The notes under the pieces were generated by a model. The model worked only from the letters and a program-made list of their open reading frames with translations, did not search any database and was not told the DNA's origin. A program made the translations under genes and the position numbers. Positions 10,568 to 19,860 of a DNA stretch of 64,000 nt are shown one piece after another. Position 1 is the stretch's first letter; the number at the start of each line of letters is the position of its first letter. Origin of the DNA: Dendrolimus kikuchii (Eukaryota > Arthropoda > Insecta > Lepidoptera > Lasiocampidae); assembly GCA_019925095.2 (NCBI GenBank), contig CM034401.1, forward strand, positions 8,777,838-8,841,837, read 5' to 3'.

Positions 10568-11532
10568 ATAAAACTACGTTTTAACGGTTTTAAGCGCGGT
10601 AATTTTATTTGATTTTGGTTTTTCCGACGTTTCGGCCACTTTTCAGTGGCCGTGATCACGGAAGACAAAGATGTCAAGTGTCAACGAGTATTGTTAAAGT
10701 TTTGTTTAGCCTACCGCCAACTTATTAATTTTAATTATTTAATTTTTAATTTTGTTTATGGTTATTATTTAATCTATGGGAGCCTAATCTAATTTACTAC
10801 CGCTTCGCAACATGTTATGGCTTGAAGAGAAGAAGCGGCGCAAGAAACTCTTCAGCAAACATGCCTAGCTCTAATAATTTTATATAATATTAAAATGGGT
10901 GGAAGGAAAAATAAAAGTAATTATCAGTCAAGTTGGTTTGTGTTCCGTTGTACGCAGAAAGAGCTCACAGTGTCTTGAGGTCTGGCAGCTGGTTTTTGCT
11001 GGGTTTGGGTCTTAATAGTTTTGATAATTGGATCCCAAACAGGTGGTACTTGCCAACCATCTTCTCTATTGAAATTTGGGTGTTTTTTGATTTCAATAGC
11101 CTCACGCATCATTCTAGGTATGAAACGATTCTCTTTCGCGAGGATTTGTGGGTTATCGAATCTGATGTAGTGGTTGGGTTTATCCAGCGTGTGTTCACTG
11201 ATCGCAGACTTCGTAGACCTTGTGTGTTTCATGTCAGCAATGTGTTCTTTTACTCGTGTTTTTATGCTCCTCTTTGTTTGCCCAATGTATGACAATCCAC
11301 ACTCACAATCAAGCTTGTAAACCCCTGCATCCTGGAGTGGGATATTGCATTTCACAGGTCTCAGAAATTAACAATACTCGTTGACACTTGACATCTTTGT
11401 CTTCCGTGATCACGGCCACTGAAAAGTGGCCGAAACGTCGGAAAAACCAAAATCAAATAAAATTACCGCGCTTAAAACCGTTAAAACGTAGTTTTATTAT
11501 GTATACAAGTCGCGAAAACTTAAGAAAATATT
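10568..11532 (-). mobile_element. Penelope-like element copy 1, 5'-truncated, with inverted arms
   Basis: The insertion is bounded by a 10-bp target-site duplication, atattcacta at 10558-10567 and 11533-11542. Its ends are inverted arms of about 125 bases (10568-10695 and 11368-11497) containing 'ggtttttccgacgtttcggc' and, at the right edge only, a ~35-base extension ending 'cttaagaaaatatt'. Between the arms lies a GIY-YIG ORF on the minus strand and a 3' region with 'gaagcggcgcaagaaactc'. Penelope-like elements are retroelements coding for reverse transcriptase plus GIY-YIG endonuclease and commonly carry direct or inverted terminal repeats. The reverse transcriptase is missing here. Confidence 0.85.
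10924..11355 (-). CDS. GIY-YIG endonuclease domain of a Penelope-like element (fragment)
   Basis: A 143-residue open frame (GTG is the first codon counted; a stop lies a few codons upstream, inside the arm junction, so the true N-terminus is lost). Residues 10-36 hold the GIY-YIG core: GVYKLDC, CGLSYIGQTKRS and TRVKEH, with a C-x-C pair just before the second motif as in Penelope endonucleases. Further on, NRFIPRMMREAIEI and HPNFNREDGW carry the conserved glutamate and the N..G region typical of the family. In a full element this domain follows the reverse transcriptase and nicks the target for reverse transcription. Alone it probably makes no working retroelement. A homologous, frameshifted fragment lies at 17866-18075. 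Confidence 0.85.
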   Translation of the reverse strand: MKCNIPLQDAGVYKLDCECGLSYIGQTKRSIKTRVKEHIADMKHTRSTKSAISEHTLDKPNHYIRFDNPQILAKENRFIPRMMREAIEIKKHPNFNREDGWQVPPVWDPIIKTIKTQTQQKPAARPQDTVSSFCVQRNTNQLD

Positions 11533-11542
11533 ATATTCACTA

Positions 11543-12129
11543 AGATAACTATAATAGCATATATCTAAATTTTTATATATTAAGCGGCTTTGGAGGTGAA
11601 GTGTAGTCTTATCTAATTTAAAACTGAGAAACAACAACTATAGGTAGACAAAAGCTTTTACCAGCTAAAATTGTGACATATAACACGCTAACTCGGTTTG
11701 TGAGCTATACTAGAAATTCTCACATTAGTGCGATATCATGTAGTAATTTGAACATAGTATTAAAGTAATATAATTTTTTATATCAATTAATTAGAACCCA
11801 TCCAATGCCAGACTTAAGCCTCTTCAGGTTTACACTACATATCGCCGTTCTCTATTTTCCTCATACAGCACCTAGCAGTGACTTTGTGTCGATTGGACTG
11901 GGTTAGCAACAACGAATAGCATAGCACCAGTTTGGACTGGGCATGCTAGTACCACCCTGACCTGGCGAATCCCACATACGGCTCGCGAACTATCCAGGCT
12001 TCTATGCCTATGGTGGCTTATGTCCTCAATCGGATTTCCCCTGGCTAAAAAAAGGGTTGGCAACACCGAAAAAGGTAACTCTCTCACCATTGTGACCTAG
12101 TAGTTAGTATTAGTCTTTTAAAATTATTA
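11543..12129. other. No gene; RTE-like relic near 11796-11905
   Basis: The segment 'catccaatgccagacttaag' through 'cctcatacagcacctagcag' follows the order of 8740-8830 of the RTE-like LINE (minus strand) with heavy divergence. The rest is AT-rich with no supported frame. Confidence 0.45.
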
Positions 12130-12132
12130 TTA

Positions 12133-12420
12133 GGACCGATTTTTCAATTACCAGTGAAAAATTATTCATAGTATAAAGTTAGTGTGTGAGAGAGAGAGAG
12201 AGAGAGACCTTTATTGTACACTATTACAGAAAATATTCTAAATGTGCATAATGAGAGCGGTTTTATTGCTAAGAGGCGATTTCTTTCAGACAAACCGTAA
12301 GTATAACACGGAGAAATTAAAAATGTCAGTTGCATGAATAAAACAGTTGAATGGTTTTAATTTACTTAGGTTATAATTTATTCCACTGATAACTTTTGTC
12401 TGACGATTGCAAAATTGGCC
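12133..12420. mobile_element. Harbinger-like MITE split by a LINE D fragment
   Basis: The terminal inverted repeats are 'ggaccgatttttcaatt' at the left and 'gattgcaaaattggcc' at the right, with a 3-bp TTA duplication at 12130-12132 and 12421-12423. TTA/TAA duplications with GG-starting TIRs fit the PIF/Harbinger superfamily. The interior is interrupted by a LINE D 3' end at about 12182-12300. A closely related element without the LINE is at 26053-26221. Confidence 0.65.
12182..12300 (-). mobile_element. LINE family D 3' end nested in the MITE
   Basis: A (GA)n run, then 'cctttattgtacactattac', 'aaatgtgcataatgagagcg' and 'gctaagaggcgatttctttc' in minus orientation. Compared with the intact MITE at 26053, this block is the extra sequence. 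Confidence 0.6.
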
Positions 12421-12423
12421 TTA

Positions 12424-12472
12424 AGTCGTGTAATATTGGTTATAATAATAGTATAACCAATATTACACGACT
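12424..12472. repeat. Perfect hairpin, 21-bp arms
   Basis: The arm 12424-12444 ends 'aatattggttata' and is exactly complementary to 12452-12472 across a 7-base loop. A third partial copy of the arm ('gttgtgtaatatta') follows at about 12479-12493. It abuts the MITE at 12133-12420. Confidence 0.9.
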
Positions 12473-12499
12473 AAATATAGTTGTGTAATATTAGTAACG

Positions 12500-13246
12500 G
12501 CCGAGATAACAAGTTTTTCTCTTCAAGTATCTAAGGTCTTAAACATAACATAGCACAGCTTGACAAAAGCACTCAACGGGTAACAACCGAATTAGAACTT
12601 TAATAACGTTAACCGTATTACGTTAATATCGTAATATAGTGATAAAAATGTACGTCGTAAAACAGTTATTACGTCTAGGAAATGTAATTTCGGACAGAAT
12701 ATCATTTGATGGTCATAACAGCTAAGGTCTTGGGATTTGTCAGGATTAAAAGACTAGAAGCCCTGTTCTAGGGCGTGCATCACTTTTTCACGTTTAGTCG
12801 TTCGCTGCAAAAATTTTCATTTCATTTCATTTATCTATCAGTGTTAGCTAAAACGCCGCGGTAGCTTAATGGTTAGCACACTTGGGTCTCTACTCAAAGG
12901 GCGTGGATTCCAGGATGGACAGCATACACCATTTAAGCAGTTTTCTGACCTAATATAAATGAATATAAATAAAGGAAAACATTTTTATGAAACCTGCAAA
13001 CCTGCACATCTAGATAACAGAGGTATCAAACGCGCCAAGACGCGTTGAACAGGCGTGACGGGTATACTGTCCATTCCCCTGTAAATGGGAGGCTCAGCCC
13101 AGCTGTCGGACATATATGAGTTTTTTTTTATGAGTGTTGTCTTGATATACCTATATGGTGAGTCGATCAACAATCATATATTGATGCAACCAGCCTTATA
13201 TTTACGCTTGCGTCTAACAGCAGTCTGATGCATAACCTTAATTATA
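12500..13246. other. No gene; possible tRNA-derived SINE relic at 12857-12925
   Basis: 'tagcttaatgg' at 12863 fits the pol III A box and 'gtggattccagg' near 12905 is a poor B box, about 40 bases apart. This could be a decayed tRNA-derived SINE. A folded tRNA is not evident. The 62-codon frame at 12985-13173 is unsupported. Confidence 0.4.
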
Positions 13247-13505
13247 GTTGTTCTGTCTCTTTCTTTTCTTTCACCATATCCCAATTAATTGGGGTCGGCA
13301 CAATATGTCTTTTCCTTCTACACTCCTCTATTCTGACATACATCTTCTGTCACACCACAAATCATCATATCATCCTTCACACAATTCATCCATCTTTTTT
13401 TAGGTCTACCTTTACATCTGTACCCATCCATCTTGTAGTTTAACATTCTTTTCGTCACGTGACTTTCATCCCTTCTCATTATATGCTCATACCAACGTAG
13501 TCTTG
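13247..13505 (-). pseudogene. LINE reverse transcriptase C-terminus (RTE-like), decayed
   Basis: Read on the minus strand from 13497, the sequence translates as RWYEHIMRRDESHVTKRML, then NYKMDGYRCKGRPKKRWMN and CVKDDM, followed by a TAG after NRGV and a further 'CADPN' before the final stop. The 'W-G/E-H-.-M-R-R' and 'GRPKKRW' motifs mark the region after the polymerase domain in RTE-like LINE proteins. The polymerase and endonuclease are absent and the frame is broken near its end. It belongs to a different subfamily from the copy at 8734-9102, whose residues differ throughout. Confidence 0.65.
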
Positions 13506-13533
13506 TTGTTGAAAGTTGAAATTTGTATGAAAA

Positions 13534-13735
13534 CTAGCTGCCCCGACAGACGTTGTTTTGCCTTAAAGAAATAAAATTTAGAACCCGATTCCAGCGCCAC
13601 CTACCAAATGTAAGCTATCCTATCTTTCAAGTCGGATCAAACTGCACACGGTGTGAAAATTTGATTAAAATCGGTCAAGTAGTTTAGGAGTCCATCGCGG
13701 ACAAACAACGTGACACGTAATTTATATATATTAAG
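13534..13735 (+). mobile_element. Interspersed repeat, 'ctagctg..cagacgttgtt' family, copy 2
   Basis: Shares the start, the 'aaataaaatttagaacc' block, the 'cgccacctacc' block and the 'aaaatcggtc..tttaggag' block with 7964-8168, in the same orientation. Confidence 0.6.
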
Positions 13736-13888
13736 ATGATGTTATTTTAATTTACTAATTAACATAAAATACGTACCCGTTATTGCAGTAGGACCGCGAT
13801 CGTCAAAATAACTGTTAAATGAGAACACATTTTCTGTTATATATTATATCATACTTATTATTTTATTAAGAACATTTTGTGCGTGTGC

Positions 13889-13985
13889 AGTTCACACGCA
13901 GTAGAAGTAAAACAAAGTTTGACAAGGGATGGGAGAGATTCTAAATTTCGTGACGTCACATTTCATATATTATATAGTTATAATA
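13889..13985 (+). repeat. ~97-bp interspersed repeat J, copy 1
   Basis: Nearly identical to 35371-35466: both start 'agttcacacgcagtagaagt' and end 'tttcatatattatat' with a few substitutions. The LTR at 13987 begins at its last base, so the LTR probably inserted into a repeat J copy. No coding capacity was seen. Confidence 0.75.
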
Positions 13986-13986
13986 T

Positions 13987-14430
13987 TGTTACGAGTTGCA
14001 GGACTCGAATTAAAATGTCGTTGGAATTCTTATAGAGTTTATTAGAACTATACAAACATGTATAACACATGTACAAATATAACTGAACACAACCAGTCCA
14101 AACTTAATGCACGATTCAATAACACGCGCAAAGTCCGTCACTAAATAGATTACGGAATGTACACAAGTCTTGCTTCGCTCGTGGTTATCGCTTGACTGCC
14201 GATCTCGCCATTGGGGAATTGTTTTATACTGCACAGATGCAATATGTCTGGACCGAACTTCTTAGAATCAGTTTGTACCTTTAAATCCGAAACACCTGGC
14301 AGTGATCACAATACAGCAATAGGCCGTACAAGATTACAATACACAACGGGCTGTTTTTTTAATCACAAATTTTAAACACAAAGTAAACGCAAGGAGTCCA
14401 AATGCTGAAAAGGTAATAAAATGTGTTTCT
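13987..14430 (-). mobile_element. Solo LTR copy 1 (edge lost)
   Basis: Begins on the plus strand 'tgttacgagttgcaggactc' in the same way as the LTRs at 16252 and 30194. On the minus strand it holds a TATA box (gtataaaac near 14228) and an AATAAA near 14043, in the right order for U3-R-U5. The expected 'gtaaca' end on the right is missing; the match fades into the hairpin at 14431-14494. Confidence 0.65.
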
Positions 14431-14494
14431 ACAGGTGTGCAGGTGTTAATTTGTCTTTGTGCCGACCAAGACAAATTCACATCTGCATACCTGT
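14431..14494. repeat. 64-base hairpin, 27-bp arms
   Basis: The arm 14431-14457 pairs with 14468-14494 with three mismatches around a 10-base loop (tgtgccgacc); the 10 base pairs next to the loop are perfect. It lies where the LTR copy loses similarity to its relatives. Size and shape resemble a microRNA precursor, but nothing else supports that. Confidence 0.75.
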
Positions 14495-16251
14495 TAAGTG
14501 TACCTGTGTACCTGTTAGAAAGATTTTCAGAAGTCGAATAAGTAAAGTAAATAGGAAATAAATGACAAAATATACTAGAAATACTCATCGTGAAAGTTAT
14601 AATACACAAAAATAGAATATTCAAAATAATATGTATGTTTTCATAAACTTTGATGTAATTCTCAATTCGATGGGTCACATCACATTATGCCTAACTCTCA
14701 AGCCTTGTCTACACAAAGTTCTTGTATTTTAATAAAGTTTATTATTTTGTTACCGGCTCGTTTCATGTTTCCGTTTTGTTTGGAGATATCGCTATAGTCG
14801 AGATCAACGAAAACACGTACGAATTGCCAACAAAACTTTATACATATATAATCTAACTTTCACTCATATTTTATGGGTTGTTTGTTCTCAATTTGCTACC
14901 TGATTACGTGAATTCCGACGTGGATACAGGTAATGTTATGATTCGACTTGTTCTCGAACGAAATTGTTTACTGTTTCCATTGTCAAATGTTTGATACTGT
15001 GTTCTATTTGGAGCAAATATTAAGTTTATAACTTGTCGATTTCTTTTTAGAATTGGAACGTTATATATATTTAGTATTTTCTTAAGTTTTCACGACTATG
15101 GCGTCTGCCCGTCGCAATATTGTTCAAGGAACATGGAAAAAATGGGCAGACGGTGACTCGCCACTCACTGTATGGACCCCTGAAGATGCCAAGATTGGCG
15201 AGGGGCAGCATGGGTGTGAGTGGCTAAGGGGCATCGATAAGTGAGTTGCAGGTTCACCGAAGCTACTTTCGACGTTATGCCATTTAACACTTCCACCCCT
15301 GGAGCTTGAGTCTTGGGCAACAGTATTAAAATTATTATTATATGTAAAAAACGAATTAAGTTTTTGTGTAAGTAAAATAAAGCTACCGGCTACGGTTTGA
15401 CACGCGACGCAGCCGCAAAGCAAACTCTAGTACAGTGTTCCGCAAAGTATGTACCGCGGCACACTGGTGTATCGTGGTCATTAATTGGTGTGCCTCGGAA
15501 AAATAAGGTTATGCTGCAATTCGAACTTTAGGTTTGTTGATTAATAATAATAAATACCTTTTCTGCAATTTAACTTTTAGTTTTGTTGATTAATAATAAA
15601 TATTGTTTCGATGATTAATAAATAAATGTTGATTAATATTTCTTAAAAAATGATTTTTATTTGTGGTGTAGGTACCTCCAAAAATTTTCGTTTTCCTAGA
15701 TGTACCTTGAACACAAAAAGTTTGCGGAACCATTTTCAAGACCAGTCTAACAGTGGGTACCCGAATACCCGTAGGCATTAATTGAGAAATAACAGTCTTT
15801 AAACGTTTTAAAATCACTTCGAAGATCAAAAAACGACTTAATTCTCTGAAGACAAGATTTATATTATTACTATTTAAGTATTAAGGTCGAGTAAACGCTA
15901 TAGAAATTCTCGTTGAGTTTTACTGAAACAACAATCTTGATACGCCTAAAATCACTTTGACATCAAAGTTTGCAGTGCCCTCTGTCGGCCGTTCACCCGA
16001 CTTTAAATAAGTTAATTTCTTAAAGTAAATGCTTGTAATAAAGACTGCAGATACGATCCTCAATAAAGATAGGATTCTATAACGAAACTTGGTCGGGGAA
16101 AGTTAATTACAAGAATAATGAAGTTATCGGCGACAGAACCTTTTTTAGAGTTCCGTTGACATTTTGATACAAAACGTAACCCATATGAAAATGGGAAACT
16201 GTTGGGATTATATCAATGAAATTGAGTACAAATGTTGTAGATATATAATAT
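14495..16251. other. No gene; possible LINE-like GC-richer patch at 15138-15330
   Basis: I searched this interval between two LTRs for gag-pol coding and found none, nor a primer-binding site next to the 16252 edge. 15138-15330 is GC-richer and ends 'ccacccctggagcttgagtc', in the style of a LINE 3' UTR, but I cannot place it. The frames at 14334-14678, 15124-15423 and 15590-15829 resemble nothing known. Confidence 0.5.
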
Positions 16252-16676
16252 TGTAACGAGCTACAGGACTCGAATTCAAATGCCGTTGGAATTATTATAG
16301 AGTTTATTAGAACTATACAAACACGTATAACACAGGTACAAATGTAAACACGCGCAAAGTCCGTCACTAAATAGATTACCGCATGTAGTACATAAATCTT
16401 GCTTCGCTTGTGCTTATCGCTTGACTGCCTCACCCCCTCCGTTGGGGCATTGCTTTATATTCTACAAATACAATATATCTGTAGACTGAATTTCTAAGAA
16501 TCACACCTGGCTAATGTACCATAAAGATACACAATGGGCTATTTTTCCAATCACAAATTTTAAACACAAAGTAAACAAAAGACGGTCATAAAAGCGCTTC
16601 AATGTTATTAGCTCAAACACCGACGGGTAATAAATGTGCTTTGTTTACAAATATGCAGGTGGCCCAAATTGTAACA
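16252..16676 (-). mobile_element. Solo LTR copy 2
   Basis: Runs from 'tgtaacgag' to 'ttgtaaca' with atat on both sides (16248-16251 and 16677-16680), a plausible 4-bp duplication. In minus orientation it starts TGTTACAA, has a TATA-like site near 16455 and AATAAA near 16300, and ends TTACA. No internal retrotransposon sequence adjoins it. Ty3/Gypsy and Bel/Pao cannot be told apart from an LTR alone. Confidence 0.75.
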
Positions 16677-17112
16677 ATATGTATGTGCCGCTATATAGAT
16701 TTGTATAGAAATTGTGAAAAAGTAAAGATTATGGTGGTCCGCCATGATGCAACAGAAGTTTTTTTTTCAGTTTTGAACCTTAAAAATTATAATTACATTT
16801 TACTGAAACTTTGTTTAAATCTATAAAGGTAGCGAAATATTTGTTAAAGTAGTAAAACAGTGCTTTCCTCTAACTTCTGAAATATGAAGTGGAAAATTCC
16901 GAAAATAGTCAAGCATAACAATTTTTTTATTATTTCGTAGCCAAATATCGAAAATGGTGGACTTCTACGGAACCCTTAATTATACTTGACCTTGCCAAAT
17001 TTATTACACTATGACTCATACTAGAGCTAGACGTAACGTGATAACTTCGAATCTTATAAATCATGCAATATGGACATGTCAACAATCAAGGGTAGAAGTT
17101 ACTTTATAATAC

Positions 17113-17573
17113 GTGTATTTCATTGAACTATTCTCGAGTCATAAGATAAAAAGCAACGTGAACAGTAGTTCCGTTTGTAATCATTACCAACAATCGACAA
17201 TCCCGACCGGTATTCTCGGTAAGGGCCCTTGCATTAAGATCATCCGACGAGATAACGAGTGTTTTGCAACGGAAGGAGAGAGGCTGCGATTAGTGCCTAA
17301 GCACTTTCGATTTCCGTACCATTCGGCGCTGAAATTAATTCATAAAAAAATCGTTTATAAGTTCCGGAACATTGATCAGGAAAATATCTTAATCGATTTA
17401 AGTGGGGTTTCAAATAAGTGTGGTGCGGACTGGTGCGTCGATGATACGTAGGTACCCTGTTGGACAGCGTAACGCATCACTGGTGAGCATTGCCTACGCT
17501 GTCCATGGCTTCATCGCCGCGGAAGCTAGGCTCGACCGCTTGGAAAGGCGAGGACAAAATTCACGAAGAGTAA
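17113..17573 (+). other. GC-richer patch, possible unidentified exon
   Basis: Two overlapping open frames (17113-17451, 112 codons, and 17402-17650) lie in sequence richer in GC and CpG than its surroundings. A good donor-like sequence, AGA|GTAAGT, occurs at about 17569-17577. I recognise no domain in either frame. Against a coding role: neither frame has a clear acceptor, and part of the patch (17461-17505) is a hairpin. It could be a first exon, a non-coding RNA or part of an unknown repeat. Confidence 0.2.
17461..17505. repeat. Hairpin, 11-bp perfect arms with inner stem
   Basis: tggacagcgta at 17461-17471 pairs exactly with 17495-17505; the loop holds its own small palindrome, tcactggtga. 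It lies within the GC-richer patch. Confidence 0.75.
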
Positions 17574-17865
17574 GTAGTTGTAATTTCGCTGTATTTGCTT
17601 GCTTAATTAATTTAACGTTAATCTTAACATTATATAAACAAAAATCTTAACTGCTACGTCATTATATGTAAAACTTATATCCTGGACATGTTTGTAAGAT
17701 TAATGTCTGTTTTGTACATTATCACGTATATGGACTACGCAAAATTTTAACCTTGCTAATTATGGAGTAATATCTGTAATAATATTTTCTTAAGTTTTCG
17801 CGACTTGTATACAAATAAAACTACTTTTTAACGGTTTTAAACGTGGTAATTTTATTTGATTTTGT

Positions 17866-18075
17866 AAATCGAAAGAGAATCGTTTCATACCTAGAATGAT
17901 ACGTGAGGCTATTGAAATCAAAAAACACCCAAATTTCAATAGAGAAGATGGTGGGCAAGTACCACCTGTTTGGGATCATCAAAACTATTAAGACCCAAAC
18001 CCAGCAAAAACCAGATGCCAGACCTCAAGACACTGTGAGCTCTTTCTGCGTACAACGGAACACAAACCAACTTGA
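17866..18075 (+). pseudogene. GIY-YIG endonuclease C-terminal fragment, frameshifted
   Basis: Translates as KENRFIPRMIREAIEIKKHP, then NFNREDGGQVPPVWD, matching residues about 74-110 of the ORF at 10924-11355. A 5-base deletion after VWD shifts the frame to a stop, and the GIY-YIG motif itself is missing. The rest of the homologous sequence continues to 'acaaaccaacttgactga' at about 18079. Confidence 0.75.
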
Positions 18076-18191
18076 CTGATAATTACTTTTATTTTTCCTT
18101 CCACGCATTTTAATATTATATAAAATTATTAGAGCTAGGCATGTTTGCTGGAGAGTTTCTTGCGCCGCTTCATCTTTTCAAGCCATAATAT

Positions 18192-18412
18192 GTTTAAATT
18201 AGTTTGATTGAATTAGTCTTTTAATTTAGTTAAACCACCAAATATTATTTACTTTTTCTTGTAATGTCTCCTTGGAATGTCGGGTTGCCTGCAAGAGATC
18301 GCTATAAGCGATAAGGCCGCCTATTGTTCTAATGGAAATGTATTTATATTAAATATCTAGGTTTAAGTTATGGTGAACAATAAAGAGTTTTCTTTCATTC
18401 ATTCATTCATAT
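18192..18412 (+). mobile_element. LINE family D 3' end nested in Penelope-like copy 2
   Basis: Interrupts the Penelope-like 3' region: copy 1 reads continuously from 'aagccataacatgtt' to 'gcgaagcggtag', whereas here about 220 bases intervene. The insert has 'gcctgcaagagatcgctata', 'gcgataaggccgcctattgt' and an (ATTC)n tail. Confidence 0.75.
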
Positions 18413-18651
18413 TGGGAAGCGGTAGTAAATTAGATTAGGCTCCCATAGAGTAAATAATAACCATAACCAAAATTAAAATTAACAAGTTGGCGGTAGGCTA
18501 AATGAAACTTTAACAATACTCGTTGACACTTGACATCTTTGTCTTCCGTGATCTAGGCCACTGAAAAGTGGCCGAAATGTCGGAAAAACCAAAATCAAAT
18601 AAAATTACCGCGCTTAAAACCGTTAAAACGTAGTTTTATAATATCTGTAAT

Positions 18652-19417
18652 GTTATAAAACTTTAAACATGCGGTGCCTGTACATTAAAACTATTAAAAA
18701 CAAACAACTGCAATACACTGTATATGTTTGTTCGAAATTCAAGTAAAAACTACTGGGACCGATTTCAATGCGGTTTTCGCTGATCGACAGTAAATTCTTA
18801 GAGTTGAATACTACGCTACTTTATACTCTGCGAATTCCGCGGGAAATTTTCTGGGAATGATTTAAAATGCCAAATAAAAAAAAATTGAATTCCAATGTGA
18901 ATTTTTACTTTATCGATCAGTGAAAAAATCACAAATGACGGAAATTATAATGTATTAAACATTCCAAACTCCAGTCTAATATTCGGAACAAATGAATACT
19001 CTTTTAGTTACGACTTCATTACCATAGCGGGCCGCAGTCAACACTGTGCTGACTAGGCAGCTCACCTTTTATATGAAGACTTAACTCACTTAACATTCCG
19101 TTGAAAACGAATTTCCTTTTTCTCCCTCCAACATATACAGCTGTCCCGCGTGGTTGCGCATTTTCTTATACATTCATCACTTTCTTGGAGCGTCGCGTAT
19201 AATTTGATCGAAAACAGAATTCCGATGTCAGCGGCTTCGGCATCCGAAATAGAGTTGTGATTAATGGATTTCGTCCCACCCTAATGTCATAAGAGGGTCG
19301 TATCTTGTATACATTGAGAATGTTTAATACATGTTTATTTATTCAGGTGATTACTATATACAAACAAATTATTTTTACCAATAAATAAAATTGAATTCTG
19401 TCTGTAATTTCAAAGTA
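18652..19417. other. No gene; degenerate transposon-like sequence 18690-18870
   Basis: 'ctactgggaccgatttcaat' and 'gcggttttcgctgatcgac' are typical of degenerate insect transposon 3' regions. No coding frame is supported. Confidence 0.45.
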
Positions 19418-19590
19418 AGCGGGCATTACATTATCCAATTTACAAAGCGCTAACTGAGCTAGTGTGCTAAAATTGGATGATATAAAAGCAGTTAGTGATT
19501 CAATCCAGTGCGATCGTATGGGCTCTGCCACGCTTGCTCATCTAGTGCACCAGATTTAGAGCTCTGCAATTGGATAATGTAATACCCGCT
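19418..19590. mobile_element. MITE with 23-bp terminal inverted repeats
   Basis: The left TIR 19418-19440 ('agcgggcattacattatcca' onward) matches the reverse complement of 19568-19590 with one mismatch. It is 173 bp long with no coding sequence. The duplication at the edges is unclear, so the superfamily is not assigned. Confidence 0.7.
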
Positions 19591-19639
19591 CCAAGCTGGC
19601 GCAGCTGTCGCTCGGCAGGAGGACCTCAAATATACATAC

Positions 19640-19859
19640 ATCCATTGGCAGTGGACATATATTTGTGGCGGTCGGTGTCAAGACTCTAGTCTCGAGTCCC
19701 GAAGCCTATCGATTTTATCAAGACCTATCATCTCAGTTCATAGAATTCTCACGTGAACAAAAAACTACCCTGTATTTGGGTCAACGAATCGGCGTTGCCA
19801 ACCAGCGCGGGAATGCGGCCAGCGTTTTGGGCACGTTCCCAACGGACAATATTTTTTAA
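19640..19859 (+). pseudogene. Fragment of repeat-borne 'QRGNAASVLGT' protein domain
   Basis: In frame from 'tat att tgt g' at about 19648 (with one frame change) the sequence gives an IFVAVGVKTL-like start, then FYQDLSSQFIEF, SREQKTTLYLGQRIGV and ANQRGNAASVLGTFPTD, ending at a TAA at 19857. The same order of motifs is found at 48657-49019, and C-terminal parts at 47200-47314 and 55545-55700 (minus). I recall this domain as the tail of proteins carried by animal retroelements, but I cannot name the family with certainty. Upstream coding is absent. Confidence 0.55.
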
Positions 19860-19860
19860 G

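Larger units (their letters stand above)
17781..18638 (+). mobile_element. Penelope-like element copy 2, with nested LINE D end
   Basis: Flanked by taatatctgtaat at 17768-17780 and 18639-18651, a 13-bp duplication. The left edge is the ~35-base extension 'aatattttcttaag..', then a partial arm (about 17815-17864) that joins directly to the ORF fragment, the 3' region with 'gagtttcttgcgccgc', and a full right arm ending 'gtagttttat'. The 3' end is identical to that of copy 1; the 5' side is shortened differently, as expected of reverse-transcribed copies. Confidence 0.85.

Noticed and set aside
12857..12925. tRNA gene
   Set aside because: A good A box but a poor B box and no clear cloverleaf; noted only as a possible SINE relic.
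13987..16676. Complete LTR retrotransposon bounded by two LTRs
   Set aside because: The interval has no gag-pol reading or primer-binding site, the LTRs differ by several indels, and copy 2 has its own flanking atat. Two separate solo LTRs fit better.
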